A program made the translations under genes and the position numbers. The notes beneath the pieces are model-generated. The model was not told the origin of the DNA. It saw nothing but the letters and a program-made list of their open reading frames with translations, and did no database searches. Shown piece after piece: positions 18,749 to 27,513 of a stretch of 64,000 nucleotides of DNA (positions are counted from its first letter, which is position 1; every line of letters starts with the position of its first letter). The stretch comes from Psychrosphaera haliotis (GTDB lineage: Bacteria; Pseudomonadota; Gammaproteobacteria; Enterobacterales; Alteromonadaceae). The stretch spans positions 496,001-560,000 of the forward strand of contig NZ_BAAAFQ010000007.1 in NCBI RefSeq assembly GCF_039523615.1. The letters run 5' to 3'.

Positions 18749-20041
18749 ATGGCACTTAATACCTGTGTGCATCGCAAGATAGCAATTTTGAGGTGTGTAA
18801 CACCTCGGCTTAAATATATCGCGTTTCTCGCGTTGTCACTTTTTACATTTAATGTTTATGCCTTTGAAAAGCAGTTAAATCTTCAAGAGGCAATTCAGTG
18901 GACGCTTAAACAAAATCCTGAACTCAAAATATTTGATTTCAAACAAACCGCATTAACAGGACAAGAACAAACAGCAAGTTTAAATCCTGCTTATGAACTA
19001 GAAGTTGAAGCTGAGAACTTTGCAGGCTCAGGTGAATTTAATGCATTCGACAGTGCTGAATTAACAGTCGCTCTATCTTCGGTTATCGAAATGGGAGATA
19101 AACGCTCAGCGCGGATTGGACTTGTTTCAAAATCAAGAGCACTACTCAATGCTGAGAAAGAAGTCTCTGCGCTTAATTTAATGGCTCAAGTCACTGAGAA
19201 GTACGTGGAAGTACTTGCAGCCCAACAAAGAGTTATATTGGCAGAAAATGCTTTGAGCTTAGCACAAGAAACGTTAGAGATTGTATCTCAGCGTAACCGC
19301 GCAGGTGCTACTCCTGAGGCTGAAGTGAAACGCTCAAAAGCAGTTATTGCTCAGGCTAACCTCACCCTTCAATCTGAACAAAAGCGCTTGGAATATCTAA
19401 AGCTTTCTTTATCAGCTTACTGGGGAGAAACATCAGTGTCATTCTCTAGAGTAACTGGAGATCTGTTTCAGTTTGGCAATGATAGTGATTTTAGTAGTCT
19501 CTTTGCGAAATTAGAGAAAAACCCTGCTATTCAAGTTTATGCAAGTGAGCAGCGACTAAAAGAGGCCGAATTACAGTTGGCTAAAACAGAGTCAACGGCC
19601 AATATCAAATGGTCTGTTGGTGTTAGGCGCTCTCAAGAAGTCAATGATACGGTACTGGTCGCTGGCTTTAGCTTACCTTTGTTTGCTGAAAAGCGAAATT
19701 CTGGTGCAATCGCTAGTGCGCTAGCAGAGCGTGACCAAGTTGCCATAGAGAAAGAGGCGACTAAGTTGAGGTTTAGAAATCACTTACTACGAGCATACTC
19801 CAATAGAAAACAAGCCATATTAACAGCTAATTCATTAAAGCAGTCGGTTATCCCAATGCTTGAAGATGCACTGGAAGATACTCAAGACGCCTATCAAAAA
19901 GGTCGATATGGATATCTTGATTATGTATCGGCTAGACAAGAGCTGTTAAATGCTCGGCGAACCCTCATTGATGCGGCATCTGCTGCCCTAATTTATGGCG
20001 CAGAGATAGAAAAACTAACAAACGAAGCGCTGTCACTCTAA
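18749..20041 (+). CDS. czcC: TolC-family outer-membrane factor, CzcC-like
   Basis: 430 residues, with AGGAAAG before the ATG. A signal peptide follows a long basic n-region and ends near V-Y-A-F. The two halves of the outer-membrane efflux fold are visible, with L-N-P-A-Y-E-L-E-V-E-A-E-N-F in the first and the repeat around W-S-V-G-V-R-R-S in the second. It is the channel for the czcB-czcA products downstream and the first large gene after leader ORF 2. Confidence 0.88.
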   Translation: MALNTCVHRKIAILRCVTPRLKYIAFLALSLFTFNVYAFEKQLNLQEAIQWTLKQNPELKIFDFKQTALTGQEQTASLNPAYELEVEAENFAGSGEFNAFDSAELTVALSSVIEMGDKRSARIGLVSKSRALLNAEKEVSALNLMAQVTEKYVEVLAAQQRVILAENALSLAQETLEIVSQRNRAGATPEAEVKRSKAVIAQANLTLQSEQKRLEYLKLSLSAYWGETSVSFSRVTGDLFQFGNDSDFSSLFAKLEKNPAIQVYASEQRLKEAELQLAKTESTANIKWSVGVRRSQEVNDTVLVAGFSLPLFAEKRNSGAIASALAERDQVAIEKEATKLRFRNHLLRAYSNRKQAILTANSLKQSVIPMLEDALEDTQDAYQKGRYGYLDYVSARQELLNARRTLIDAASAALIYGAEIEKLTNEALSL

Positions 20042-20111
20042 ATAAACATCACTTTAAGTTTAATAACAATTTATTGATTCAGTTATTAACTGAATCGTTT
20101 AGGAATTCAAA

Positions 20112-21008
20112 ATGAAAAACTATTTACTCGCACTATTGATTTTTATTGGGTATCTATCACCCATTCAAAGTGTTATCGCTAGTGAAGATGAACATGAAGG
20201 CGAAGAAGGCATTAGCAAAATAAACAATAACATGGCAAAAAGGCTTGGTGTTGAAACAGCCTATTTAGCTTCAAAAACGTTGAACCAAACTATCCCTGTA
20301 TACGGCGCTACGACGATAGGCGCTGAACAATTATTTCAAGTTGGCGCTAGATATAACGGCGTTATAAAGACAATTAACTCCACTGTTGGTGATAAGGTAA
20401 AAAAAGGAGATCTATTGGCCGTTATTGAATCTAACGAAAGCTTAAATACCTATAAAATAACGTCCCCTGTTTCTGGGGTAGTTTTACAGAGAAATGGAAA
20501 TGTTGGCGGTATCACGCAAAACACTAGCTTGTTTGAAATCGTCAATTTTGACACCTTGTGGGCTGAATTTAAGGTGTTTACCAGCCAATATAATCAAATC
20601 AAAGTCGGTCAGCATGTTGATATTGAGCAAGGTGAACACGCATTCAGTTCAGTCATCACTAATATTATTCCAGCTAAAGACCAACCTTATGTATTGGCAC
20701 GGGTACGATTAAACAACACTGAGTTAAAGCTAACGTCAGGTCAATTATTAAAAGGCAACGTCAAAATAAATCAATTCAAGGTGGATTTAGCCGTTGAGAA
20801 AGTTGCTATCCAAGAACTGGGGGGACAATTAGGTGTATTTGTTAAAGAAGATGAAGAGTACGAATTTGCACCGCTTGTATTAGGACGTTCAGATAAGAAC
20901 TATATCGAGGTTATTGGTGGCCTCAGTAAAGACACTGAATATGTAAACAAAAACAGTTATCTGATAAAAGCAGATATATTGAAATCTGAAGTAGAAGACG
21001 ACGATTAG
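20112..21008 (+). CDS. czcB: Periplasmic adaptor protein, CzcB-like
   Basis: 298 residues, short for the family because the coiled-coil hairpin is nearly absent. A signal peptide is followed by an acidic/His stretch (E-D-E-H-E-G-E-E-G). The barrel-sandwich domain has K-K-G-D-L-L-A-V-I-E-S and T-S-P-V-S-G-V-V, with the beta-barrel after it. It joins CzcC and CzcA across the periplasm. The czcA gene starts 10 bases after its stop. Confidence 0.87.
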   Translation: MKNYLLALLIFIGYLSPIQSVIASEDEHEGEEGISKINNNMAKRLGVETAYLASKTLNQTIPVYGATTIGAEQLFQVGARYNGVIKTINSTVGDKVKKGDLLAVIESNESLNTYKITSPVSGVVLQRNGNVGGITQNTSLFEIVNFDTLWAEFKVFTSQYNQIKVGQHVDIEQGEHAFSSVITNIIPAKDQPYVLARVRLNNTELKLTSGQLLKGNVKINQFKVDLAVEKVAIQELGGQLGVFVKEDEEYEFAPLVLGRSDKNYIEVIGGLSKDTEYVNKNSYLIKADILKSEVEDDD

Positions 21009-21018
21009 GAGACGCAAT

Positions 21019-24000
21019 ATGATTGAATCAATTTTGCGTCTTGCAATAAATAGGCGCTATTTAGTATTAAGCTTGCTGATGGTAATCATCGGCGTTGGTA
21101 TGTGGAGTTATCAAAAACTTCCCATTGATGCTGTTCCAGATATAACAAACGTGCAGGTACAAATAAACACTTCTGCCCCCGGTTATTCACCTTTGGAAGC
21201 GGAACAAAGGGTGACCTTTCCTGTAGAAACAGCCTTAGCCGGATTGCCAAAGCTGTCTCACACCCGCTCCCTGTCAAGATATGGATTATCTCAAGTAACC
21301 GTTATCTTTGAAGAGGGAACCGATATTTATTTTGCTCGCAACTTAATCAATGCAAGATTAGCTGCGATAAAAGGCGTTATTCCCTCTGGCTTAGAGCCAG
21401 AAATGGGTCCTATTTCGACAGGGCTTGGCGAAATATTTATGTATACCGTACAAGCTTCTCCTGACGCTAAAATGCCTAATGGAGAGCCTTATACCGCTAT
21501 TGCCTTAAGAGAAATACAAGACTGGATCATTAAACCGCAATTGGCTCAAGTTAAAGGCGTCATTGAGGTCAACAGTATCGGCGGCTACAACAAGCAATAT
21601 CACATAACGCCTAAACCCGAAAAATTACTTTTTCATCAGGTAACCTTTGAAGAAATATCTGATGCATTACGTAAAAACAATGACAACCGTGGCGCAGGTT
21701 ATATCGAACAAAACGGACAGCAAGTGTTAGTGCGCTCCATTGGGCAACTTGAGACAATAGATGAGATCCTCAATGTCATCATCAAAAAGAACAATGGTAT
21801 TCCTGTAAAAATAAGTGATGTTGCCAATGTTGCTATTGGCAAAGAACTTAGAACAGGGGCTGCTACTCGTAATGGCATTGAGACAGTGCTTGGTACAACC
21901 ATGATGCTGATTGGTGAGAATTCTCGCACCGTTGCCTTAGCAGTTGAACAGAAGCTCAGCGAAATACAAAAATCTCTGCCAAAGGGCATTACCGCTGAGC
22001 CTGTTTACGACAGAACAACATTAGTAGATAAAGCGATTGCAACCGTTACCAAAAACCTCGTTGAAGGTGCGCTTTTAGTTATTGTTGTGTTATTTATTCT
22101 ACTTGGAAATTTACGTGCAGCTCTCATTACCGCTGCTGTTATCCCTATTTCCATGTTAATGACAATCACAGGTATGGTGCAAGCAGGAGTATCTGCCAAT
22201 TTAATGAGTCTCGGCGCATTGGACTTTGGCTTGATAGTGGACGGGGCTGTAATCATCGTTGAAAACTCTGTCCGTAGGTTAGCACAGGCCCAACACAACG
22301 GTCATAGGCAAGACTTAAGAGAACGCCTAAATACCGTTTTTGAAGCCACTTCAGAAGTGATACGTCCAAGCTTGTTTGGTGTGGCAATTATCACTGTTGT
22401 TTACATCCCCATTTTCACGCTAACTGGCGTTGAAGGGAAAATGTTCCACCCTATGGCGGCAACTGTCGTTATGGCGTTAATTTCCGCAATGATCCTTTCA
22501 GTTACACTGGTTCCTGCTGCTGTAGCTGTGTTTATGAAAGGTAAAATCAGCGAAAAAGAAAGTGTAGTTATTCGTTCAACCAAGTCTATTTATGAACCAT
22601 TGTTAAAAATGGCGATGAAATTTCGTTGGATTATTGTTTCATTCTCAACGCTGTTAATGGGGTATAGCCTTTGGTTAGCAACTACGCTTGGGACAGAATT
22701 TGTTCCTCAATTAAATGAAGGTGATATTGCACTACAGGCATTAAGAATTCCATCGACTGGCCTAGAGCAATCAGTAGAAATGCAAGAAGTACTTGAGCAA
22801 CGTATTAAAGCGTTTCCTGAAGTTGATAAAGTATTCTCGCGCATCGGCACACCAGAAGTAGCAACTGATCCAATGCCACCGAGTATTGCTGATATCTTTG
22901 TTATTTTAAAACCACGTAAAGATTGGGCCGAACCTTCAAAGCCAAAGAGTGAATTAGTTGAAGAAATGGAAGAGGTACTGAAAAACATTCCGGGCAACAA
23001 CTATGAATTCACTCAGCCTATTCAAATGCGTTTCAATGAATTGATTTCTGGCGTTAGAGCTGATGTGGGCATCAAAGTATTTGGCGATGATTTGGATCGG
23101 TTATTACTTACCGCAAAAGATATTCTAAATATTGTGAAAACCGTAGATGGTGCAGCAGATGCCAGAATGGAACAAGTCACAGGTGTTCCATCTTTATCGG
23201 TAATCCCTAAACGCGAAGCACTTGGTAGGTATGGATTGAACGTTACCGAATTGCAAGACTGGGTTGCCACTGCAATAGGGGGGGAATCTGCGGGGATCAT
23301 TTATGAAGGAGACAGACGATTTGAGTTAGTTGTTCGTCTACCGGAGCAAACTAGAACGGATATTGATGGTTTGAAATTTCTGCCGCTTCCACTTGAGAAT
23401 GGTAACTATGTGCCACTTGAAGAAGTTGCAGAGCTTAAATCTGAGTCTTTACCTGCTCAAATTAGCCGTGAGAGCGGTAAAAGAAGAGTTGTGGTTACCG
23501 TCAATGTTCGTGGTAGAGATTTAGGCGGTTTTGTCAAAGAAGTGAAAGCTAAAATTAATCAGGAAGGAGAAATTCCAGCAGGATACTGGCTTGATTATGG
23601 CGGAACCTTTGAACAGCTAGAGTCAGCGAGTAAAAGATTAAGCTTAGTTGTGCCGATCACACTAATTGTTATCTTAGGTATTTTGGTTATTGCATTTGGT
23701 TCATTAAAAGATGCATTGATCATTTTCAGTGGTGTACCGTTAGCATTAACTGGGGGCGTAATTTCTCTTTATTTAAGAGACATGCCTTTATCTATTTCGG
23801 CAGGTGTCGGCTTCATAGCATTGTCAGGTGTTGCCGTATTAAATGGCTTGGTTATGTTGGCTTTTATTCGAGATCTTTGGCATGAAAAAGGCGACCTTTA
23901 CGTAGCGATCATTGAAGGTGCCATCATTCGTTTAAGACCTATTTTAATGACGGCACTGGTCGCAAGTTTAGGTTTTATTCCAATGGCGTTAAACACTGGA

Positions 24001-24147
24001 ATTGGTGCAGAAGTGCAACGACCACTAGCAACAGTTGTTATCGGCGGTATTATATCTTCTACAATTTTAACTTTGTTTGTATTGCCTATTTTATATCAAT
24101 GGGCGCATGGCGCTGAGAGCAGTAAACAGCAATCTGACGAAATTTAA
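21019..24147 (+). CDS. czcA: HME-RND efflux pump CzcA, divalent-cation type
   Basis: 1042 residues, full length. The TM4 motif reads DFGLIVDGAVIIVEN, the DFGxxxDGxxxxEN signature of HME1 pumps that export Zn, Co and Cd. Also visible are A-V-P-D-I-T-N-V-Q-V near residue 38 and the second transporter half beginning near residue 530. It is driven by proton import and pumps metal through CzcC. GGAGACGC precedes the ATG. A strong bidirectional terminator follows its stop codon. It differs in sequence from the minus-strand CzcA and is not a recent duplicate. Confidence 0.93.
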   Translation: MIESILRLAINRRYLVLSLLMVIIGVGMWSYQKLPIDAVPDITNVQVQINTSAPGYSPLEAEQRVTFPVETALAGLPKLSHTRSLSRYGLSQVTVIFEEGTDIYFARNLINARLAAIKGVIPSGLEPEMGPISTGLGEIFMYTVQASPDAKMPNGEPYTAIALREIQDWIIKPQLAQVKGVIEVNSIGGYNKQYHITPKPEKLLFHQVTFEEISDALRKNNDNRGAGYIEQNGQQVLVRSIGQLETIDEILNVIIKKNNGIPVKISDVANVAIGKELRTGAATRNGIETVLGTTMMLIGENSRTVALAVEQKLSEIQKSLPKGITAEPVYDRTTLVDKAIATVTKNLVEGALLVIVVLFILLGNLRAALITAAVIPISMLMTITGMVQAGVSANLMSLGALDFGLIVDGAVIIVENSVRRLAQAQHNGHRQDLRERLNTVFEATSEVIRPSLFGVAIITVVYIPIFTLTGVEGKMFHPMAATVVMALISAMILSVTLVPAAVAVFMKGKISEKESVVIRSTKSIYEPLLKMAMKFRWIIVSFSTLLMGYSLWLATTLGTEFVPQLNEGDIALQALRIPSTGLEQSVEMQEVLEQRIKAFPEVDKVFSRIGTPEVATDPMPPSIADIFVILKPRKDWAEPSKPKSELVEEMEEVLKNIPGNNYEFTQPIQMRFNELISGVRADVGIKVFGDDLDRLLLTAKDILNIVKTVDGAADARMEQVTGVPSLSVIPKREALGRYGLNVTELQDWVATAIGGESAGIIYEGDRRFELVVRLPEQTRTDIDGLKFLPLPLENGNYVPLEEVAELKSESLPAQISRESGKRRVVVTVNVRGRDLGGFVKEVKAKINQEGEIPAGYWLDYGGTFEQLESASKRLSLVVPITLIVILGILVIAFGSLKDALIIFSGVPLALTGGVISLYLRDMPLSISAGVGFIALSGVAVLNGLVMLAFIRDLWHEKGDLYVAIIEGAIIRLRPILMTALVASLGFIPMALNTGIGAEVQRPLATVVIGGIISSTILTLFVLPILYQWAHGAESSKQQSDEI

Positions 24148-24153
24148 AAACAA

Positions 24154-24186
24154 AAAAGCAGCTTAATTTATGTTTAAGCTGCTTTT
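24154..24186. terminator. Bidirectional intrinsic terminator between czcA and the CDF gene
   Basis: AAAAGCAGCTTAA (24154-24166) pairs perfectly over 13 bp with TTAAGCTGCTTTT (24174-24186). A/T runs on both sides let it serve both converging operons. Confidence 0.88.
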
Positions 24187-24224
24187 ATATTTAATCTTTT
24201 TATTTTTATTTTAATTTTTAAAGT

Positions 24225-25112
24225 TTAATTCGCATCATCTCGGCAAGTCTCTTTAGGAAACTCAAATTCAATGGTTGTATGAGACAAGCGATAGGCAGAA
24301 AGTCTCTTAGCCACTTGTTCCTTAAGTTTAATTAATTCATCAACGTCAATTTTTTCGACTAATTCTATGTGAGCGGTTAATACGTGACTTTCGCCATCTA
24401 ACGACCAAAAATGCAGATGATGTACGCCATTAACTTCTGGAAGGTTAGTTAGCGACTCTTTTATACTTTCTTGAGTTTCTTCATCTGGCGCGGCCTGAAG
24501 AAACAAGACAATTGTTGATTTCAGATTTTTAAAAACATTGAACAAGATAAACAATGTGAAGCCAATAGATAGTAACGGATCTAAAATGGGCAAATCTACA
24601 AATAACAGCACAATAGATACAATAAGCACAGCAACCCAGCCAAGTACGTCTTCAAGCAAGTGCCATGTAAGTACTTTTTCATTTAAGGTTTCTCCAGCTT
24701 TTAATTTTAATACAGCATATCCGTTAACGGCAACGCCGAGTATCGCTAGCCCTAACATCCCCTCGACAACAGGCATTTCAGGATTGGACAGCCTTGGAAT
24801 TGCTTCAAATAAAATCCAAATTGAGCCAATGATTAAAACAATACTGTTTATCAATGCGCCAAAGAGTGTAAGTCTACGATAACCATAACTAAACTTATCT
24901 GATGCTTCTTTATCTGAAAAACGACTTAAAATCCACGCAAAACCTATGGAAAGACTATCACCAAGATCGTGAACTGCATCTGCCATTATCGCCGTACTGT
25001 TAGTGAGCCAACCACCTATAAATTCTATAATAGTGAATGTCACATTAAGGAAAAATGCCCAACCAATACGGTCATCTTTACCATGTTGATGACTATGATT
25101 ATGGTTGTGCAT
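24225..25112 (-). CDS. czcD: Cation diffusion facilitator transporter, CzcD-like
   Basis: 295 residues from the ATG at 25112, which has GGAGGT 6 bases upstream; a longer frame reaching 25154 is rejected. The N-terminus is His-rich (M-H-N-H-N-H-S-H-Q-H-G). Six membrane helices carry the metal site residues in A-D-A-V-H-D-L-G-D (helix 2) and W-H-L-L-E-D (helix 5), the H/D pattern of Zn/Cd exporters, and a complete cytoplasmic C-terminal domain follows (G-V-H-H-L-H-F-W-S-L-D-G). Its start overlaps the end of the transglutaminase-like gene by 14 bases, so the pair is translationally coupled and driven by the CadR-type promoter at 25860-25890. Confidence 0.9.
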   Translation of the reverse strand: MHNHNHSHQHGKDDRIGWAFFLNVTFTIIEFIGGWLTNSTAIMADAVHDLGDSLSIGFAWILSRFSDKEASDKFSYGYRRLTLFGALINSIVLIIGSIWILFEAIPRLSNPEMPVVEGMLGLAILGVAVNGYAVLKLKAGETLNEKVLTWHLLEDVLGWVAVLIVSIVLLFVDLPILDPLLSIGFTLFILFNVFKNLKSTIVLFLQAAPDEETQESIKESLTNLPEVNGVHHLHFWSLDGESHVLTAHIELVEKIDVDELIKLKEQVAKRLSAYRLSHTTIEFEFPKETCRDDAN

Positions 25113-25830
25113 TTTGCACCTCCAGTACTGTCGTCTTTCTAATGTTGGCGACATTGAAGTTGATCAGGTGACGGATCACTCGTTGATACATCCAACGTTT
25201 AACGCCTGACAAATTAGTGCCTTTTTCTTGGTAGAACTTATCAGGAGAGTCATAAAGTCCGAAATCATCATGAATACCTTCTTTTTGAATATAGGTATCA
25301 GTTCCGCGCCAATTTATATCTGGAGTAGAGAAGCATTTTGTCGCAACACCATAACCACAAAAGTTATCTTTTTCTTCGCTAAATTTCTGTTGTAACGAAG
25401 TGAGATATTGCTCATCCAAGATAAAGCCTTCTAAGTTGATCCAACGTCCATCAAAGTAAACCTCTACCCAACTGTGGATAATGTATTTCGGCGCTAACCA
25501 AAAGACATACGTTGGAATAGCACCTTTTTGCAATTGCTGAGCAATGGTGAACCCGTGAAATCGGCATTGAATACCTAACCCTCGTAACAAGGCCATCAGT
25601 AAGTTACCTTTGGTATTACATTGTCCGTAACCATCCGCTAAAACATTGCTTGCAGAAATGTCATCGCTTTCATTGTAGCCAAATAATATTTCATCTTTAA
25701 CAAATTGGTAGGCCGCACCAATTTTGTTGAAATCATCCAAGCTTTTCCACCTTCGTTGATTTATGAGGGATTGGATATTTTTGTGTTCAAAATTGACTAT
25801 GCTGGTCTTGGTTAGATACTTATCACACAT
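25099..25830 (-). CDS. Transglutaminase-like (cysteine protease fold) protein
   Basis: 243 residues, no signal peptide. The transglutaminase-like core is clear: the catalytic Cys in D-G-Y-G-Q-C-N-T-K-G near residue 100 and the His in H-S-W-V-E-V-Y-F near residue 145. These proteins may hydrolyse peptides or be inactive scaffolds. It is the first gene of the operon with the CDF exporter and lies directly behind the CadR-type promoter, so a metal-related role is indicated by context only. Confidence 0.75.
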   Translation of the reverse strand: MCDKYLTKTSIVNFEHKNIQSLINQRRWKSLDDFNKIGAAYQFVKDEILFGYNESDDISASNVLADGYGQCNTKGNLLMALLRGLGIQCRFHGFTIAQQLQKGAIPTYVFWLAPKYIIHSWVEVYFDGRWINLEGFILDEQYLTSLQQKFSEEKDNFCGYGVATKCFSTPDINWRGTDTYIQKEGIHDDFGLYDSPDKFYQEKGTNLSGVKRWMYQRVIRHLINFNVANIRKTTVLEVQNAQP

Positions 25831-25859
25831 TTTTACCCCTTATTAACTTGTATGCTTTA

Positions 25860-25890
25860 ACTATAAAACCTATAGTAACTATAGAGTCAA
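25860..25890 (-). promoter_or_regulatory. CadR/PbrR-type promoter/operator
   Basis: On the minus strand TTGACT (25890-25885) and TATAGT (25865-25860) are spaced by 19 bp, and the spacer contains the dyad CTATAGT-A-ACTATAG (25870-25884). The promoter faces the transglutaminase-like/CDF operon and lies in the divergent gap before cadR, the normal arrangement for MerR-family activation and autoregulation. Confidence 0.85.
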
Positions 25891-25907
25891 GTTTATTGGA
25901 AAGGTTT

Positions 25908-26297
25908 ATGAAAATTGGCGAATTATCGAAAACATCAGGCTGTTCAATACAAACAATTAGGTATTATGAAAGAGAAGGGTTGCTTTCAGATCCTGAGCGC
26001 TCTGAGGGTAACTTTAGGTTGTATTCCAATAAGGCGTTAAAAGAGCTGGAATTCGTTAAGCATTGTCGCAGCCTCGATATATCTCTTGATGATATCAAAC
26101 GTCTTATTGAATTAAAGAATAAGCCAGAAGAAAGCTGCTCTAGTGTGAATGAATTGATTAAGCAGCAATTAAATTTAGTCAACAAACGCATGAAAGAATT
26201 AAAGGCCTTAAAAAATGAATTACAACATATGGCAAGTACATGCAATTCTGATAATACCATTGAAGGATGCGGTATTATTAAGTCGTTGGATAGTTAA
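25908..26297 (+). CDS. cadR: MerR-family regulator of the CadR/PbrR type
   Basis: 129 residues from ATG 25908, with GGAAAGG upstream; an in-frame ATG at 25848 would run through the operator. The N-terminal helix-turn-helix (I-G-E-L-S-K-T-S-G-C, then T-I-R-Y-Y-E-R-E-G-L-L) is followed by a dimerisation helix and a C-terminal metal loop. Cysteines at 12, 77, 112 and 121 correspond to the pattern in PbrR/CadR (Cys14, Cys79 and a C-x8-C-G-I-L loop), pointing to Cd(II)/Pb(II) sensing. It likely distorts and activates the promoters at 25860 and 17337. CadR and PbrR cannot be separated by eye. Confidence 0.85.
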   Translation: MKIGELSKTSGCSIQTIRYYEREGLLSDPERSEGNFRLYSNKALKELEFVKHCRSLDISLDDIKRLIELKNKPEESCSSVNELIKQQLNLVNKRMKELKALKNELQHMASTCNSDNTIEGCGIIKSLDS

Positions 26298-26339
26298 TCT
26301 AAATTCTGCTTTGAGCTATTCTTAGTCGCAAAGGCAATT

Positions 26340-26717
26340 ATGAAAACCATTGGTAAATTAGCACAATCATTAAATTTAAACGTAGAAACCATTCGTTTTT
26401 ATGAGCGAGAAGGACTTATTACACAACCTACAAAACCAATATCAGGTTATAGACAATATGACGAAACAATAGCAGGACAACTTAGGTTCATCACAAAAGC
26501 CAAAATGCTCGGCTTTACGTTAAAAGAAATTAAATCGCTAATGTCTATGGACAACGACTGCGCTCAAGTTGAGTTATTAAGCCGACAAAAGTTAGCAATC
26601 ATTCGAGAAAAAATTAGCGACCTTCAACGTTTAGAGAAAGTAATTGTGGATATGACAAATACCTGTATACAAAACGATGATCCAACATATTGCCCTATTA
26701 TTGATTCATTAAAATGA
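26340..26717 (+). CDS. merR: Mercury-responsive regulator MerR
   Basis: 125 residues. The winged helix has E-T-I-R-F-Y-E-R-E-G-L. Three cysteines at 74, 109 and 118 match the Hg(II) ligands of Tn501 MerR (82, 117, 126), including the exact nine-residue step between the last two (T-C-x8-C-P-I-I-D). It follows cadR by 42 bases on the same strand and precedes merC, with the mer operator starting at its stop codon. This co-directional order differs from the divergent merR of Tn21/Tn501. It would repress, and with Hg(II) activate, the merC promoter. Confidence 0.9.
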   Translation: MKTIGKLAQSLNLNVETIRFYEREGLITQPTKPISGYRQYDETIAGQLRFITKAKMLGFTLKEIKSLMSMDNDCAQVELLSRQKLAIIREKISDLQRLEKVIVDMTNTCIQNDDPTYCPIIDSLK

Positions 26718-26749
26718 TTGACTCCGTACTCATGTACGGAGTTTAAAGT
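26718..26749 (+). promoter_or_regulatory. mer promoter/operator
   Basis: TTGACT (26718-26723) and TAAAGT (26744-26749) flank a 20-bp spacer. The dyad ACTCCGTAC-TCAT-GTACGGAGT (26721-26742) is perfect and matches the classical mer operator half-sites. The -35 box begins right after the merR stop codon. Confidence 0.85.
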
Positions 26750-26778
26750 GCTGGTAATATCAACCAATAGACTTTCAA

Positions 26779-27168
26779 ATGATAAATAAAATTTTAGATA
26801 AAGTTGGCTCAGGCGGGGTTTGGCTTGCAGCACTTAGTTGTACAGGGTGTTTCCCTGCACTTGGTTCATTAGCATCAGCGTTGGGGTTAGGTTTTCTTTC
26901 TCATTTTGAGGGGATTGCTGTAAATACCTTGTTACCTATATTTGCAACTCTGGCGCTACTAGTAAACTTATACAACTGGCACAAAAATAAAAGCCATACC
27001 AGAGCTGCCTTCAGCATTCTTGGGCCTGTAGCAGTGCTATTAACGCTTTATCCTCTTTGGCAATATGATTGGAGCACATACCTATTTTACTTTGGTATTT
27101 GCTTAATGGTCGTTATGTCGGTTTTGGATATCGTAAAACCAGTAAGGGAGCAAACATGCAACGTATAG
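26779..27168 (+). CDS. merC: Mercury transport protein MerC
   Basis: 129 residues with four predicted membrane helices. The first has C-T-G-C-F-P-A-L-G-S followed by G-L-G-F-L-S-H-F-E-G, matching the C-x-x-C-F-P-A and G-L-G-F-L-S blocks of MerC. MerC brings Hg(II) across the inner membrane to the cytoplasmic reductase MerA. No merA or merP is found in the window. It lies behind a classical mer operator and overlaps the next gene by 13 bases. Confidence 0.87.
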   Translation: MINKILDKVGSGGVWLAALSCTGCFPALGSLASALGLGFLSHFEGIAVNTLLPIFATLALLVNLYNWHKNKSHTRAAFSILGPVAVLLTLYPLWQYDWSTYLFYFGICLMVVMSVLDIVKPVREQTCNV

Positions 27169-27380
27169 AGCTAAAGTCGACTATTACATGTCCAGAATGT
27201 GGGTATAGTAAAATTGAAGAAATGCCGACAAACGCTTGTCAGTGGTATTATGAATGTGAATCGTGCAAAGTTTTGTTAAAACCATTAAAGGGTGACTGCT
27301 GTGTTTACTGTTCATATGGAACAGTAAAGTGTCCACCAATTCAGGAAGGACATAATTGTTGCTCTCATACTGGTGATTAA
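27156..27380 (+). CDS. Small GDCCVxC-domain cysteine-rich protein
   Basis: 74 residues from ATG 27156, with AAGGGA upstream. It has two CxxC zinc-ribbon-like pairs (C-P-E-C-G and C-E-S-C-K) and the hallmark G-D-C-C-V-Y-C-S-Y-G, then K-C-P-P-I-Q. Proteins with this signature are found beside merC-like genes. It has no obvious signal peptide. It probably binds Hg(II) or another soft metal, but the exact role is unknown. Confidence 0.8.
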   Translation: MQRIELKSTITCPECGYSKIEEMPTNACQWYYECESCKVLLKPLKGDCCVYCSYGTVKCPPIQEGHNCCSHTGD

Positions 27381-27513
27381 TTAGTTATTTTTTCTCGACT
27401 ATATTCACTAGTCTCCTGTATTAATCAAAATTTTTAAAAGCACCACGGTTTATCATTTACTTAGATATGACTTTAATTTAGTATTGTGATGGTATTTTTC
27501 TTAAGAGAACTTT

